Below, piece after piece: positions 16,982-25,667 of a DNA stretch of 64,000 nt. Source of the DNA: F1-120-MAGs118 sp013360535. GTDB taxonomy: Bacteria > Planctomycetota > UBA1135 > GCA-002686595. How positions within the stretch are numbered: the stretch's first letter is position 1; each line of letters begins with the position of its first letter. The notes under the pieces are model-generated. The model made no database searches. It saw only the letters and a list, made by a program, of their open reading frames with translations, and was not told where the DNA came from. The DNA is taken from assembly GCA_026647215.1 (NCBI GenBank), contig JAPKHC010000023.1, positions 1-64,000 of the forward strand, written 5' to 3'. Made by a program: the position numbers and the translations under genes.

Positions 16982-18160
16982 ATGAAGTTCGATCGACTCT
17001 CGAGCGGCCTCGCCGTGTTCACGCTCGCGCTGCAAGTTTCGGCTCCGCTGCGGGCCCAGCAGGGACTCGAGCTGCTCGCGGTCACTTGGGACGGGCGATG
17101 CGTGCGCATCGATGCCGCGACGGGAACCGCGACCGTGATCGGTCCAACCGGACGCAGCGGCCTCAACTCGCTCGCGGTCACGCCGGACGGCGGCTTCATC
17201 ACGGCGAACGACGCGAACTACGGCCCCTCGCGACTGTGGAGGATCGATCCGGTGCTGGGCACGACGACCCAGCTGCACATCCCCTTCCTCAACAGCATCC
17301 GGGCGCTCGCGCACGGCGACGACGACCAGTTCTACGCGATCGACAACCTCAACGGGTCGACGGCGAGCCGGCTCTACCGACTCGACCTCTCGGCACCGCA
17401 GGGCTCGACCACCGTCCGCACGTTGCTCGCGCAGATGACGTTCGAAGGCTCCAACATCGCGCTGCAGTCGCTCGCGGTCTCTCCGGAGGGCGAGCTGTTC
17501 GCCTGGCGCAGCACGCAAGGGCTCGTCCGGATCAACGCCGTCACCGGGGCGATCACGGACGTCGATGGGCAGTGGGGCAACCCGGAGGACATCCAGACGT
17601 TGGCCTTCACGCCCGACGGGCGGCTGTTCGGGATGCGGCACGCCCTGTTCGAGCTTGATCGCGAGACAGGACGGCCGACCCAGATCGGGCCCGGCTTCTC
17701 CGGCCTCGACATCCGCGGCGCGGAGTTCCTGCTTCAGGGCCCGGTGAAGTACTGCGTTCCGAGCGTGAACTCGCTCGCGTGCAGGCCGGTGCTGTCCCAT
17801 TCCGGAACGCCGAGCGCCACTGCTCCTGACGGCTTCGTGCTTTCCGCGGCACCGTTCCTCAACCAGCGCAGCGGCCTGTTGATGTACAGCCTTCAGGGAG
17901 CGGCGCAGGCGCCGTTCCACGGCGTCACGCTCTGCCTCGTCTCTCCGGCGCGCGCGCGTCCGCTGCTCGACACCGGGGGTGATGCCTTGCCGGCGAGCAC
18001 TTGCTCGGGCTCGCTCGAGTTCGACTTCAACACGTTCGTGTCGCAGGCGACGCAGCTCGGCGCGGGAACGACGGTGTGGGCGCAATTCCTCGCGCGCGAT
18101 CCGCTCGCCGACGGCGGCTACCTGCTGTCGGACGCCGCCCGCTTCGAGCTCGGGCCTTGA
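16982..18160 (+). CDS. Secreted propeller-like protein with shared C-terminal module
   Basis: A 392-residue exported protein. The signal peptide ends near APLRAQ (about residue 26). Residues 27-250 contain repeated blade-like segments (LLAVTWDGRCVRIDAATG, SLAVTPDGGF, ALAHGDDDQFYAID, SLAVSPEGELFAW, TLAFTPDGRLFGM) typical of beta-propellers of the WD40/PQQ/SMP-30 kind. Residues 257-392 (17750-18160) are the recurring C-terminal module in a diverged form: YC, SGLLMYSLQG, LCLVSP, CSGSLEFDFNTF, FLARDP. The ATG at 16982 follows GGAGGAACGCAAG, a good ribosome site (GGAGG, 8 nt spacing). No enzyme motif is seen. Confidence 0.85.
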   Translation: MKFDRLSSGLAVFTLALQVSAPLRAQQGLELLAVTWDGRCVRIDAATGTATVIGPTGRSGLNSLAVTPDGGFITANDANYGPSRLWRIDPVLGTTTQLHIPFLNSIRALAHGDDDQFYAIDNLNGSTASRLYRLDLSAPQGSTTVRTLLAQMTFEGSNIALQSLAVSPEGELFAWRSTQGLVRINAVTGAITDVDGQWGNPEDIQTLAFTPDGRLFGMRHALFELDRETGRPTQIGPGFSGLDIRGAEFLLQGPVKYCVPSVNSLACRPVLSHSGTPSATAPDGFVLSAAPFLNQRSGLLMYSLQGAAQAPFHGVTLCLVSPARARPLLDTGGDALPASTCSGSLEFDFNTFVSQATQLGAGTTVWAQFLARDPLADGGYLLSDAARFELGP

Positions 18161-18175
18161 ACCCGTGAAGCGCGG

Positions 18176-19024
18176 CTACATGTCGGCGAGCGTGCGCTGG
18201 CGCTGCTCGCCGAGGCCGTCGATGCCAAGGCGCATCACCTGTCCGGCGCGCAGGTAGATCGGTTCGGGCTTCTGGCCGAGGCCGACGCCGGGCGGCGTGC
18301 CGGTCGAGACGACATCGCCGGGGTGCAGCGTGAAGAACTGGCTCAGGTACGACACGAGGAACGCGCAGGTGTAGACCATCGTGCGCGTGTTGCCGTCCTG
18401 GTAGCGATGGCCGTCGACCTCGAGCCACAGGTGCAGGTTCTGCGGGTCGGGCACTTCGTCGCGCGTGACGAGGTAGGGTCCGATCGGACCGAACGTGTCG
18501 CAGCCCTTGCCCTTGTCCCACTGGCCCAGGCGCTCGAGCTGGTACTCGCGCTCGGAGAGGTCGTTGATGACGCAGAAACCCGCGACGTGCTCGAGCGCGC
18601 GCTCTGGGCTCACGTACTTCGCCGCGCTGCCGATCACGAGGCCGAGCTCGACTTCCCAGTCGCTCTTGCGCGAGCCGCGCGGGATCACGACGTCGTCGTT
18701 GGGGCCGACGATCGCGCTCGTCGCCTTCATGAACACGACGGGCTCCGCGGGCACCTGCGCGCCGGTTTCCGCCGCGTGGTCGGCGTAGTTGAGGCCGATG
18801 CAGATGAACTTGCCCGTTCCGGCGACGCACGGGCCGAAGCGCGCGCCTTCGGGGACGAGCGGGAGCTTCGACAGGTCGAGCTTCGCGAGTCGCGCGAGCG
18901 CTTCCGGCGCGAGCTGGGCCCCGCGCACGTCGTCGATCACGCCCTGCAGCGAGCGCCGCTGGCCGTGCGCGTCGAGAATGCCGGGCTGCTCGCGGCCGGG
19001 CTCGCCGAATCGAAAGAGCTTCAT
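18176..19024 (-). CDS. FAH-family hydrolase, likely 2,4-diketo-3-deoxy-L-fuconate hydrolase
   Basis: A 282-residue fumarylacetoacetate-hydrolase-fold protein. It has FICIGLNYADHAAETGA, EPVVFMKATSAIVGPNDDVVIP, the metal-binding DWEVELGLVIG and VINDLSEREYQ, and GDVVSTGTPPGVGLG. In the non-phosphorylative L-fucose route this family splits 2,4-diketo-3-deoxy-L-fuconate to pyruvate and L-lactate. Ureidoglycolate lyase is the usual automated name for relatives. It is the last gene of the six-gene minus-strand operon, 17 bp after the SDR stop, so the context favours the fucose assignment. Confidence 0.87.
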   Translation of the reverse strand: MKLFRFGEPGREQPGILDAHGQRRSLQGVIDDVRGAQLAPEALARLAKLDLSKLPLVPEGARFGPCVAGTGKFICIGLNYADHAAETGAQVPAEPVVFMKATSAIVGPNDDVVIPRGSRKSDWEVELGLVIGSAAKYVSPERALEHVAGFCVINDLSEREYQLERLGQWDKGKGCDTFGPIGPYLVTRDEVPDPQNLHLWLEVDGHRYQDGNTRTMVYTCAFLVSYLSQFFTLHPGDVVSTGTPPGVGLGQKPEPIYLRAGQVMRLGIDGLGEQRQRTLADM

Positions 19025-19041
19025 GTCGCAGGTCCTTGGGT

Positions 19042-19779
19042 TCAGTTGCTCCAGCCGCCGTCGATCACGTGGATCGCGCCGGTGGTGTAGGCGGATTCGT
19101 CCGAGGCGAGGTACAGGACGAGCGCGGCGATCTCCTCGGCGCTGCCGAGGCGCCCGATCGGCTGGCGCGCGACGAACACCGCTCGGGCCGTGGTCGGATC
19201 ACCGAGCGCGGCGATGCGCTGGTCGAGCGACGGCGTCTGCACGGTGCCCGGGCAGACCGCGTTGCAGCGCACGCCCTTCGACACGAAGTCGGCGGCGACG
19301 CTCTTGGTGAGCCCGATCACCGCGGCCTTGGTCGTGCCGTAGGCGCAGCGATTGGGCGCGCCCTTCACCGAGCTCGCGACCGAGGCCATGTTGACGATCG
19401 AGCCGCCGCCGCGCGCGAGCATGCCGGGCAGCACCGCGCGGAGCGTGCGGAACATCGACGTGACGTTGAGGTCGAGCGCGAAGGCCCACTGTTCGGGCGT
19501 GCAGTCGAGCACCGTGCCGTGGTGCACGAAACCCGCGCAGTTGAACAGCACGTCGAACGGCCCGCGCGCGGCGATCGCGGCGACTTCGGCGTCACTGCGC
19601 ACGTCGAGGCGTGCGACGTCGACACGCGGCTCGTCCTGACGCAGCTGCGCGAGCAACTTCTCGTCGATGTCGGTCGCGAGCACGCTCGCGCCCTCGCGCG
19701 CGAACGCGAGCGCCGTCGCCCGTCCGATGCCTTGCCCCGCCGCCGTGACCAGCGCCCGCTTTCCTTCGAGACGTCCCAT
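19042..19779 (-). CDS. SDR, likely 2-keto-3-deoxy-L-fuconate dehydrogenase
   Basis: A 245-residue short-chain dehydrogenase. The cofactor motif TAAGQGIG (12-19) is the variant seen in 2-keto-3-deoxy-L-fuconate dehydrogenases and DHRS6-like enzymes. FNCAG, Ser133/136, Tyr147 and Lys151 (YGTTK) make up the catalytic set. The acidic residue in LATDID after strand 2 suggests NAD+ use. It would oxidise 2-keto-3-deoxy-L-fuconate to the 2,4-diketo compound. The stop of the preceding dehydratase gene is 3 bp upstream of this start, implying translational coupling. Confidence 0.9.
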   Translation of the reverse strand: MGRLEGKRALVTAAGQGIGRATALAFAREGASVLATDIDEKLLAQLRQDEPRVDVARLDVRSDAEVAAIAARGPFDVLFNCAGFVHHGTVLDCTPEQWAFALDLNVTSMFRTLRAVLPGMLARGGGSIVNMASVASSVKGAPNRCAYGTTKAAVIGLTKSVAADFVSKGVRCNAVCPGTVQTPSLDQRIAALGDPTTARAVFVARQPIGRLGSAEEIAALVLYLASDESAYTTGAIHVIDGGWSN

Positions 19780-19782
19780 CGT

Positions 19783-21096
19783 TCACCTCGCCGCGCGCGC
19801 GGCCCAGACCGGCCCGTCGGGATGCTCGAATTCCTCGAGCGAAGCGCGCTTCATCGTGATTCCGTAGCCGGGCGCCTCGGGCACGGTGTAGTGGCCGTTG
19901 CGCACGACGGACGGGTTCTCGAAGTGCTCGTGCAGGTGGCTGACGAACTCCGCGACGCGGTTCTCGAGCGAACCCGAGATGCAGATGTAGTCGATCATCA
20001 CGAGGTGATTGACGTACTCGCAGAGGCCGACGCCGCCCGCGTGCGGGCAGACCGGAACGCCGAAGCGCCTGGCGAGCAGCATCACCGTGAGCACCTCGTT
20101 CAGGCCACCGAGGCGGCACGAGTCGATCTGGCAGAACTTGATCGCGTCAGCCTGCAGGAGCTGCTTGAACATCACGCGGTTCTGGCATTGCTCACCCGTC
20201 GCGACGCCGATCGGCGCGATGGCGCGCGCGATCGCCGCGTGGCCGAGCACGTCGTCGGGCGAGGTCGGCTCCTCGATCCACCACGGGTCGAAGCGCGCGA
20301 GCTCCTTCATGTTCTCGATCGCCGCGCCGACGTCCCAGCGCTGGTTCGCGTCGAACATCAGCTTGCGCCGCGGGCCGATCTCCTCGCGCACGATCGCCGC
20401 GCGGCGCAGGTCGTCGGCGAGGTCGGCGCCGACCTTGATCTTGAAGTGGTTCCAGCCTTCCGCGATGCCCTTGCGGCACAGCGTGCGGATCTTGTCGTCG
20501 GGATAACCGAGCCAGCCCGCGGAAGTCGTGTACGCGGGATACCCCTGGGCGCGCATCTGCGCCTCGCGGGCCGCACGCTGCGAACGGCTGTCGCGCAGGA
20601 TGTCGAGCGCGTCTTCGCGCGGCAGCGCGTCGGTGACGTAGCGGAAGTCGAGGCTCGACACGAGCTGTTCGGGGCTCATGTCGACCACGAGCTTCCACAG
20701 CGGCTTGCGCTCGCTCTTCGCGTACAGGTCCCAGGCCGCGTTGACGATCGCGGCCGTCGCGAGGTGGATCACGCCCTTCTCGGGCCCGACCCAGCGCAGC
20801 TGCGAGTCGCTCGCGAGCGCGCGCCAGAAACCCGCGAAATCCTGCACGATTCCGTCGAGCGTGCGCCCGACGACGAGGCGCGCGAGTGAACGTGCGGCGT
20901 CGACGCACAGCTCGTTGCCACGTCCGATCGTGAACGTCAGGCCGTGGCCCTCGAGCCCTTCCACGTTCGTGCGCAGCACGACGTAAGCGGCCGAGTAGTC
21001 GGGGTCGGGGTGCATCGCGTCCGAGCCGTCGGCGTGGTCCGAGGTCGGAAAGCGGATGTCGCGGGCTTCGAGCCCGGTGATGCGGACTTGGGTCAT
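19783..21096 (-). CDS. L-fuconate dehydratase (enolase superfamily)
   Basis: A 437-residue enolase-superfamily dehydratase that removes water from L-fuconate to give 2-keto-3-deoxy-L-fuconate. The N-terminal capping segment FPTSDHADGSDAMHPDPDYS is a signature of this subgroup. The active-site set is complete: Lys219-x-Lys221 (FKIKVG), Asp249 (FDANQRWD), Glu275 (IEEP), Glu302 (TGEQ) and His352 (CPHAGGVGL). The numbering is shifted by one from what I recall for the characterised Xanthomonas enzyme, so orthology is very likely. Its ATG overlaps the TGA of the lactonase gene (ATGA). Confidence 0.96.
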   Translation of the reverse strand: MTQVRITGLEARDIRFPTSDHADGSDAMHPDPDYSAAYVVLRTNVEGLEGHGLTFTIGRGNELCVDAARSLARLVVGRTLDGIVQDFAGFWRALASDSQLRWVGPEKGVIHLATAAIVNAAWDLYAKSERKPLWKLVVDMSPEQLVSSLDFRYVTDALPREDALDILRDSRSQRAAREAQMRAQGYPAYTTSAGWLGYPDDKIRTLCRKGIAEGWNHFKIKVGADLADDLRRAAIVREEIGPRRKLMFDANQRWDVGAAIENMKELARFDPWWIEEPTSPDDVLGHAAIARAIAPIGVATGEQCQNRVMFKQLLQADAIKFCQIDSCRLGGLNEVLTVMLLARRFGVPVCPHAGGVGLCEYVNHLVMIDYICISGSLENRVAEFVSHLHEHFENPSVVRNGHYTVPEAPGYGITMKRASLEEFEHPDGPVWAARAAR

Positions 21097-21953
21097 GGAA
21101 GGGTGTTCAGCTCGAGCCCGTAGAACCCTGCGGCGGTGGCGCCGAACAGTGCGAGTCGTTCTGCGGGGTTGAGGGGAGCGACGAGCGCGTGCGAGACGCT
21201 CGCCCAGCGGTCATAGCCGCCGCCGAGTTCGACGACGGGCCAGTCGCTTCCCCACATCATGCGCTCCGGCCCGAAAGCACCCAAGAGCGCATCGACGTGC
21301 GGACGCAGGTCTTCCGGGGTCCAATCGGCGCGCGCTTCGGTCGCGAGCCCGGAGAGCTTGCAGTGAAGCAAAGGCTGGCGCCCGAGCGTTCGCAGGTGCG
21401 AAACCCACGCGGAAAAGCCGCTCCATCCGGGGCCGGCCGCGATGTCGGGCTTGGCGCCGTGGTCGATCACGATGCGCAGCTCGGGATGGCGCTCGACGAG
21501 CGTGACGAGGTGCGGGAGATGGCGCGGCTTGACGAGCGCGTCGAAGGCGAGGTCGAGCTCGACCAGCGCGTGCAACGCGGGCGCGACGCTCTCCCGCAGG
21601 ATCCAGCGCTCGTCCGCGAGATCCTGCAGCATCGGCCGCACGCCGACGAACTTGGGATGCTGCGCGAGCCGCGCGAGCGTGTCGGGCGCGTTGCGCGACT
21701 CGAGCTCGACCCAACCGACGACACCGAGCACGCTCGGCTCGTTTCCCGCGATTTTCAGCAGGAATTCGGTCTCCGCGAGCGTGTCCGCGGCCTGCACGAC
21801 GACGCTGCCAGCGATGCCGTGGCGCGCGCGCAGCGGCGCGAGATCCTGCGGCCCGAAGTCGCGGTACAGCGGCGCGAGCTCCGGCCCGAGCCAGCGGTAG
21901 TCGCCGCGCGCGAGCTTCCAGAAGTGCTGGTGAGCGTCGATGCGCGCCGTCAC
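21093..21953 (-). CDS. Amidohydrolase 2 family, likely L-fuconolactonase
   Basis: A 286-residue TIM-barrel amidohydrolase of the COG3618 type. The N-terminus is TARIDAHQHFWKLARGDYRWL. Further motifs are GSVVVQAADTLAETEFLL, FVGVRPMLQDL, IVIDHGAKP, LHCKLSGL and MMWGSDWPVVELGG. Relatives hydrolyse L-fucono-1,5-lactone or other sugar lactones. The start is GTG at 21953, which overlaps the TGA of the preceding gene (GTGA) and gives the conserved N-terminus; a longer ATG-initiated frame upstream would run through the Gfo/Idh gene in another frame. Confidence 0.91.
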   Translation of the reverse strand: MTARIDAHQHFWKLARGDYRWLGPELAPLYRDFGPQDLAPLRARHGIAGSVVVQAADTLAETEFLLKIAGNEPSVLGVVGWVELESRNAPDTLARLAQHPKFVGVRPMLQDLADERWILRESVAPALHALVELDLAFDALVKPRHLPHLVTLVERHPELRIVIDHGAKPDIAAGPGWSGFSAWVSHLRTLGRQPLLHCKLSGLATEARADWTPEDLRPHVDALLGAFGPERMMWGSDWPVVELGGGYDRWASVSHALVAPLNPAERLALFGATAAGFYGLELNTLP

Positions 21954-23017
21954 GCGGGAAGCTCCGGCACGGCGACACCACGCGCCGCATCGGCCTCGTA
22001 CAGGGCCTCGATCACGCCCATCGTGCGCCACGCGCTCTCGACGGAACAGTGAAGGTCGCGTTCGTCGCCGCACGCGACACGCTGCAGGTGGTTCATCACG
22101 CCGAGGAACGCGTGCGGGAACCAATTGCCGACGAGCGGAACCTCGCGCCAGTCCTCGCCTTCGACCGCGAGCTCGAACGAGTCCGGGCGCCCGCGCGGAT
22201 AGTCGAGGTTGACGCCCATCACGACGACGGCGGCGCCGCGCGTGCCTTCGAGCCGCAGCTCCGAGCGCTGGTGGCGCGGCCCGTGGTCGTGGTGGTGGTT
22301 GACGCTCAACGCGCAACGCACGTCGTCGCCGTACTCGAGGATCGCCGTCGTGCGCGAGCTCGCGAGCTTCGGCGCATCGGGGTGCTTCACCGTGCGACCC
22401 TGCACACGAGTCGGCTCGCCGAGCAGCCCGCGGATCGTGTCGAGGTAGTGGATCGAATGCAGCGGCAGCTCCATGCGCTCGAGCCCGGCGAGGAACGGCC
22501 ACAGTTGCCACGGCATGTGGCACTGCACGTTGATCTCGAGCTCGACCGCACGACCGAGCCACCCTTTCCGCAGCGCATCGGCGAGCGCGAGCATCGCCGG
22601 GCTGTAACGCAACTGCAGGTTGACGCCCGCGACGATGCGTCGCTCGCGGCACGCCCGCAGGATGCGCGTCGCCTCCGCGAGATCGCGCCCCAACGGCTTC
22701 TGCAACAGCGCGAACGAGCCGTGTGGGAGCTGCTCCACCACGTGAGCCAGCGCCGCCGGCGGCACCGCGACGTCGAAGATCGCCCCGTCGAGCGCGAGCG
22801 CGTCCTCGAGCCGCTCGAACACGCGCGGAAGCCCGAATTTCTGCGCCAACTCCCGCGCGCGCGCGACGTCGGGATCGAACAGGCCCGCGACCGGCAGCTT
22901 CCCCAGCGCATAGGCCGGCAGGTGCGCGTCACCGACGATGCCGCCCCCGCCGATCCCGACGATCGGGCGTGGCGCCGAGGGCGCCTCCCAGCGCTGGCGC
23001 AGCTCGCGCACGTCCAC
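21950..23017 (-). CDS. Gfo/Idh/MocA-family oxidoreductase, candidate L-fucose dehydrogenase
   Basis: A 355-residue NAD(P)-binding oxidoreductase of the Gfo/Idh/MocA family. The Rossmann motif is IVGIGGGGIVGDAHLPAY, followed by FDPDVARAREL, and the catalytic-Lys region reads ALLQKPLGRDLAEA. His residues in HSIHYLDTIRGLLG fit the family. Being the only cytosolic sugar dehydrogenase-type gene in the operon, it may perform the first step, oxidation of L-fucose to its lactone. In Xanthomonas that step uses a different enzyme family, so this is a proposed non-orthologous replacement. It could instead act on another sugar. Confidence 0.8.
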   Translation of the reverse strand: MDVRELRQRWEAPSAPRPIVGIGGGGIVGDAHLPAYALGKLPVAGLFDPDVARARELAQKFGLPRVFERLEDALALDGAIFDVAVPPAALAHVVEQLPHGSFALLQKPLGRDLAEATRILRACRERRIVAGVNLQLRYSPAMLALADALRKGWLGRAVELEINVQCHMPWQLWPFLAGLERMELPLHSIHYLDTIRGLLGEPTRVQGRTVKHPDAPKLASSRTTAILEYGDDVRCALSVNHHHDHGPRHQRSELRLEGTRGAAVVVMGVNLDYPRGRPDSFELAVEGEDWREVPLVGNWFPHAFLGVMNHLQRVACGDERDLHCSVESAWRTMGVIEALYEADAARGVAVPELPA

Positions 23018-23020
23018 GCG

Positions 23021-23839
23021 TCAGGCCGAGGCGGGACCGACGCGGCCGCCGAGCGCGGCGGTCAGGTTCGACGCCGCGGCCGAGACCAGCGCGCGCGTGC
23101 GCTCGACCGTGCTCTTCTCCGCCGAATCGAGCCGCTCGATGAACGGCACGGTGAGCGCCGCCGCCGCGGAACCGCGATGGTCGAACACGGGGAAGGAGAG
23201 ATCGACGATGCCGCGGATGCGCGAGCTCGCGCGCTCCTCGTGGCCACGCGCGCGCAGCTGCTCGAGCTCGCGGAACAGCGTGGCCGAGTCGGCGGGCGAG
23301 GGCGGAGCGCTGGCCCGCGACAGGATGCGCTGGCGGTCCTCGCCCGTCTGGAACGCGAGCAGCACACGCCCCGAGGCCGAGTTGGCGAGGTTGATCACCG
23401 AGCCGACGCGCACGGCGAAGCCGATGTGGCCGGGGTTGTCGACCTGCGCGACCACGACGCCGTGGCCACCTTCGACGAGCACGAGGTGGCAGGACTGCTC
23501 GGCGGTGTGCGCGAGCTCCTGCATCGCCGGGAAGGCGCTCGCGAGCAGCCGGTCCATCGGCGGGTGCCGGTGCGCCAGCTCGAACAGCTTGAGCGTCAGG
23601 ATGTAGCGGTCGCTGGGGCGCTGGATCGAGAGGAAGCCCCGCTCGACCAGGCAGTTCAGCATGCGGAAGATCTCGCCGACGGTGCGACCGAGCTGGCGGG
23701 CGATCTCGGATTGCGAGAGGCCGTCGGGTCGGTTGGCGAGGAGCTCGAGGATGTCGAGCCCCTTCTCGAGGGCGGGCGCGCGATAACGACTCTTGTCCTG
23801 CACCGGGGCCATGGTGGGTGCCTTGGGCGTCGGGTTCAT
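23021..23839 (-). CDS. IclR-family transcriptional regulator of the fucose operon
   Basis: A 272-residue IclR-type regulator. The winged helix-turn-helix covers about residues 20-80 (ALEKGLDILELLANRPDGLSQSEIARQLGRTVGEIFRMLN). The ligand-binding IclR domain follows, with HLVLVEGGHGVVVAQVDNPG, LANSASGRVLLAF, GIVDLSFPVFD and AALTVPF. It is the first gene of the fucose operon and lies 110 bp from the divergent sugar-binding lipoprotein, so it probably controls both. Two starts are possible: 23839 (MNPTPK) and 23812 (MAPVQDK), the second having a better purine-rich upstream site. Confidence 0.91.
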   Translation of the reverse strand: MNPTPKAPTMAPVQDKSRYRAPALEKGLDILELLANRPDGLSQSEIARQLGRTVGEIFRMLNCLVERGFLSIQRPSDRYILTLKLFELAHRHPPMDRLLASAFPAMQELAHTAEQSCHLVLVEGGHGVVVAQVDNPGHIGFAVRVGSVINLANSASGRVLLAFQTGEDRQRILSRASAPPSPADSATLFRELEQLRARGHEERASSRIRGIVDLSFPVFDHRGSAAAALTVPFIERLDSAEKSTVERTRALVSAAASNLTAALGGRVGPASA

Positions 23840-23868
23840 GTTCGGGGTCTTTGGGGGGGGCCTCGGTG

Positions 23869-23881
23869 TTCACATTTCACA
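23869..23881. promoter_or_regulatory. TTCACA direct repeat in the divergent fucose promoter region
   Basis: TTCACA (23869-23874) is directly followed by TTTCACA (23875-23881) in the 110-bp region between the IclR gene and the divergent binding-protein gene. A repeated hexamer here could be a regulator site. No experimental consensus is known to me, so the function is only a suggestion. Confidence 0.3.
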
Positions 23882-23949
23882 GGCCAACGCCGATCCTCGC
23901 AATTGAAAAGGTTCGGCCCGTCTTGGAGCATGCGTGCGAGGAGATGCCC

Positions 23950-24924
23950 ATGAACTTTCGCTGGCTCGTGCTCGCGCTCTCGTCCTGCGTGATCTTCCCC
24001 ATTGCGTGCTCGGATAGCTCGCCCGCGCCCAGCGGCTCGTCCAGCTCCAAAACGCTGCGTTTCGCCGTGGTCCCCAAGGGCACGACGCACGTGTTCTGGA
24101 AGGCCGTCGAGGCCGGCGCGCGCCAGGGCGGCGAGGCCGCGGGCGTCGAGGTGCTGTGGAAGGGCCCGCTGCAGGAGAACGACCGTGCGCAGCAGATCGC
24201 CGTCGTGCAGCAGTTCCTCGCCGACGGCGTCGACGGCCTCGCGCTCGCCCCGCTCGACCACGCCGCGCTCGTGCCGGTCGTCGCGCAGGCGCGCGCGCGC
24301 AACATCCCGGTCGTCGTGTTCGATTCCGACCTCGACGGCAAGCCGGGGGTCGACTTCGCGAGTTTCGTCGCGACGGACAACGCCGCCGGTGGCCGCCTCG
24401 CGGGAGCCGAGCTCGCGCGCCTGCTCGGCAACAAGGGCAAGGTCGTGCTGCTGCGCTACCAAGTCGGCTCCGCGAGCACCGAAGCGCGCGAGCAGGGCTT
24501 CCTCGAAGCCGCGCGCGCCGCCGGCCTCGAGGTCACCGTCGACAACCGCTACGCCGGTGCGACCGTCGGCGAGGCCAAGACGACCGCGCTCAACCTGCTC
24601 GACGAACTCAAGGCCGCACAAGGCGTCTTCTGCTCCAACGAGCCCACCACCGCCGGCATGCTGCTCGCCCTCGAACAAGCCGGCCTCGCCGGCCAACTCC
24701 GCTTCGTCGGCTTCGACGCCTCGCCGCCGATCGTCGCCGCCCTCTCGAGCGGCAAGCTCGACGCCCTCGTCGTGCAGGACCCGCGCAAGATGGGCCGCCT
24801 CTCCGTCGAGCTGCTCGCCAAGCTCAAACGCAACGAGCCCGTCGAGCCCCTCGTCGACACCGGCGCCGTCCTCGTCACCAAGGACAACATGTCCTCCCCC
24901 GACGTCGCGCCGCTCCTGCAGTGA
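23950..24924 (+). CDS. RbsB-like sugar-binding lipoprotein
   Basis: A 324-residue periplasmic-binding protein type 1 (ribose/galactose-type) lipoprotein; the lipobox Cys is residue 20 (PIAC). Motifs: FAVVPKGTTHVFWKAVEAGARQ, ADGVDGLALAPLD, VVVFDSD, ATDNAAGGRLAGAEL, VVLLRYQVGSASTEAREQGF, FCSNEPTTAGMLLALEQAG, and ALVVQDP. The start at 23950 (MNFRWLV) has GAGGAG six bases upstream; an ATG at 23944 is too close to that site. It is divergent from the fucose operon, so L-fucose or a fucoside is the likely ligand. No ABC permease or ATPase follows, so the rest of the transporter must lie elsewhere. Confidence 0.88.
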   Translation: MNFRWLVLALSSCVIFPIACSDSSPAPSGSSSSKTLRFAVVPKGTTHVFWKAVEAGARQGGEAAGVEVLWKGPLQENDRAQQIAVVQQFLADGVDGLALAPLDHAALVPVVAQARARNIPVVVFDSDLDGKPGVDFASFVATDNAAGGRLAGAELARLLGNKGKVVLLRYQVGSASTEAREQGFLEAARAAGLEVTVDNRYAGATVGEAKTTALNLLDELKAAQGVFCSNEPTTAGMLLALEQAGLAGQLRFVGFDASPPIVAALSSGKLDALVVQDPRKMGRLSVELLAKLKRNEPVEPLVDTGAVLVTKDNMSSPDVAPLLQ

Positions 24925-24986
24925 CGTCGAGCGAGCCTTGAGATCTGCCCGCGAGTGCGCCGAGCGGTGCGCGGAGCGGCGACGCG

Positions 24987-25667
24987 TCAGCGAGTGGGAA
25001 CGAACGGCGTCGCGAAGGCCTTCCTTGCGGACTCGAGGTCGTTGTCCGGCGAGATCGGCCTGTTGGACTCCTTGTACTCCTCGATCGTGAAGCGCCGGCC
25101 GTCCTCGGACCAAGCGTTCCATTCGCCGCACGGTTCCGACACGTGGTACTCGCCCTGAAGTCGGACCGCGCCGTTGGGATGCCAGCCGAGGATGAGACCT
25201 TCCTCCATTCCCCACGCGTACTGCACCAGCCAGACGACCCGTCCGGATGCGTCGAGCGCGATCCAATCCCCGGTCGCTCCCCATTTGCCATCGCGCAGCC
25301 CGGACCAGCGCAGCGGCGGACTCGTCCTCGCGAGCTCCGCGCTCTCGCCGAGCTTCGCCCAGGGTTCAGCGAGCTCGCCGGCCTCGTAACGGCCGCTGAA
25401 CTCCGCATCGATCTCTCCGAGCGCAGTCCATCTCGCGTACACGCCGCTGCCGAACTCGTGCTCCTCGTCGAGCCACGCCCAGTGCGTCTTCTCCCAGCGC
25501 GCGACGGTCGGATACCCCGAGTGACCGGTGACGAAGATCGACCGGCCGGGGCCTGAATACGTGTACACCTTCTCGTACGAGGACCCGCCGCAGCTCGAGA
25601 GCAGCAACGCCACAGCTCCGAGCCAAGCCCAGTTCTTCGTCAACGCGCGCGACAGGTTGGAGGACAT
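24987..25667 (-). CDS. MORN-like repeat lipoprotein
   Basis: A 226-residue lipoprotein; the signal ends LLLSSCGG with Cys26. The middle and C-terminal parts contain MORN/YwqK-like antitoxin-repeat segments (YAWGMEEGLILGWHPNGAVRLQGEYHV, GEWNAWSEDGRRF). Such repeats are common on surface proteins and have no defined activity. The start at 25667 is set by the signal peptide; the open frame extends 93 residues upstream without one. It is convergent with the sugar-binding gene. Confidence 0.75.
   Translation of the reverse strand: MSSNLSRALTKNWAWLGAVALLLSSCGGSSYEKVYTYSGPGRSIFVTGHSGYPTVARWEKTHWAWLDEEHEFGSGVYARWTALGEIDAEFSGRYEAGELAEPWAKLGESAELARTSPPLRWSGLRDGKWGATGDWIALDASGRVVWLVQYAWGMEEGLILGWHPNGAVRLQGEYHVSEPCGEWNAWSEDGRRFTIEEYKESNRPISPDNDLESARKAFATPFVPTR

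Noticed and set aside
16336..17658. A 440-codon frame bridging the UGA region and the next gene
   Set aside because: It is in a different frame from the YHS-like protein, rich in Arg/Ser/Pro, and lacks signal or domain features.
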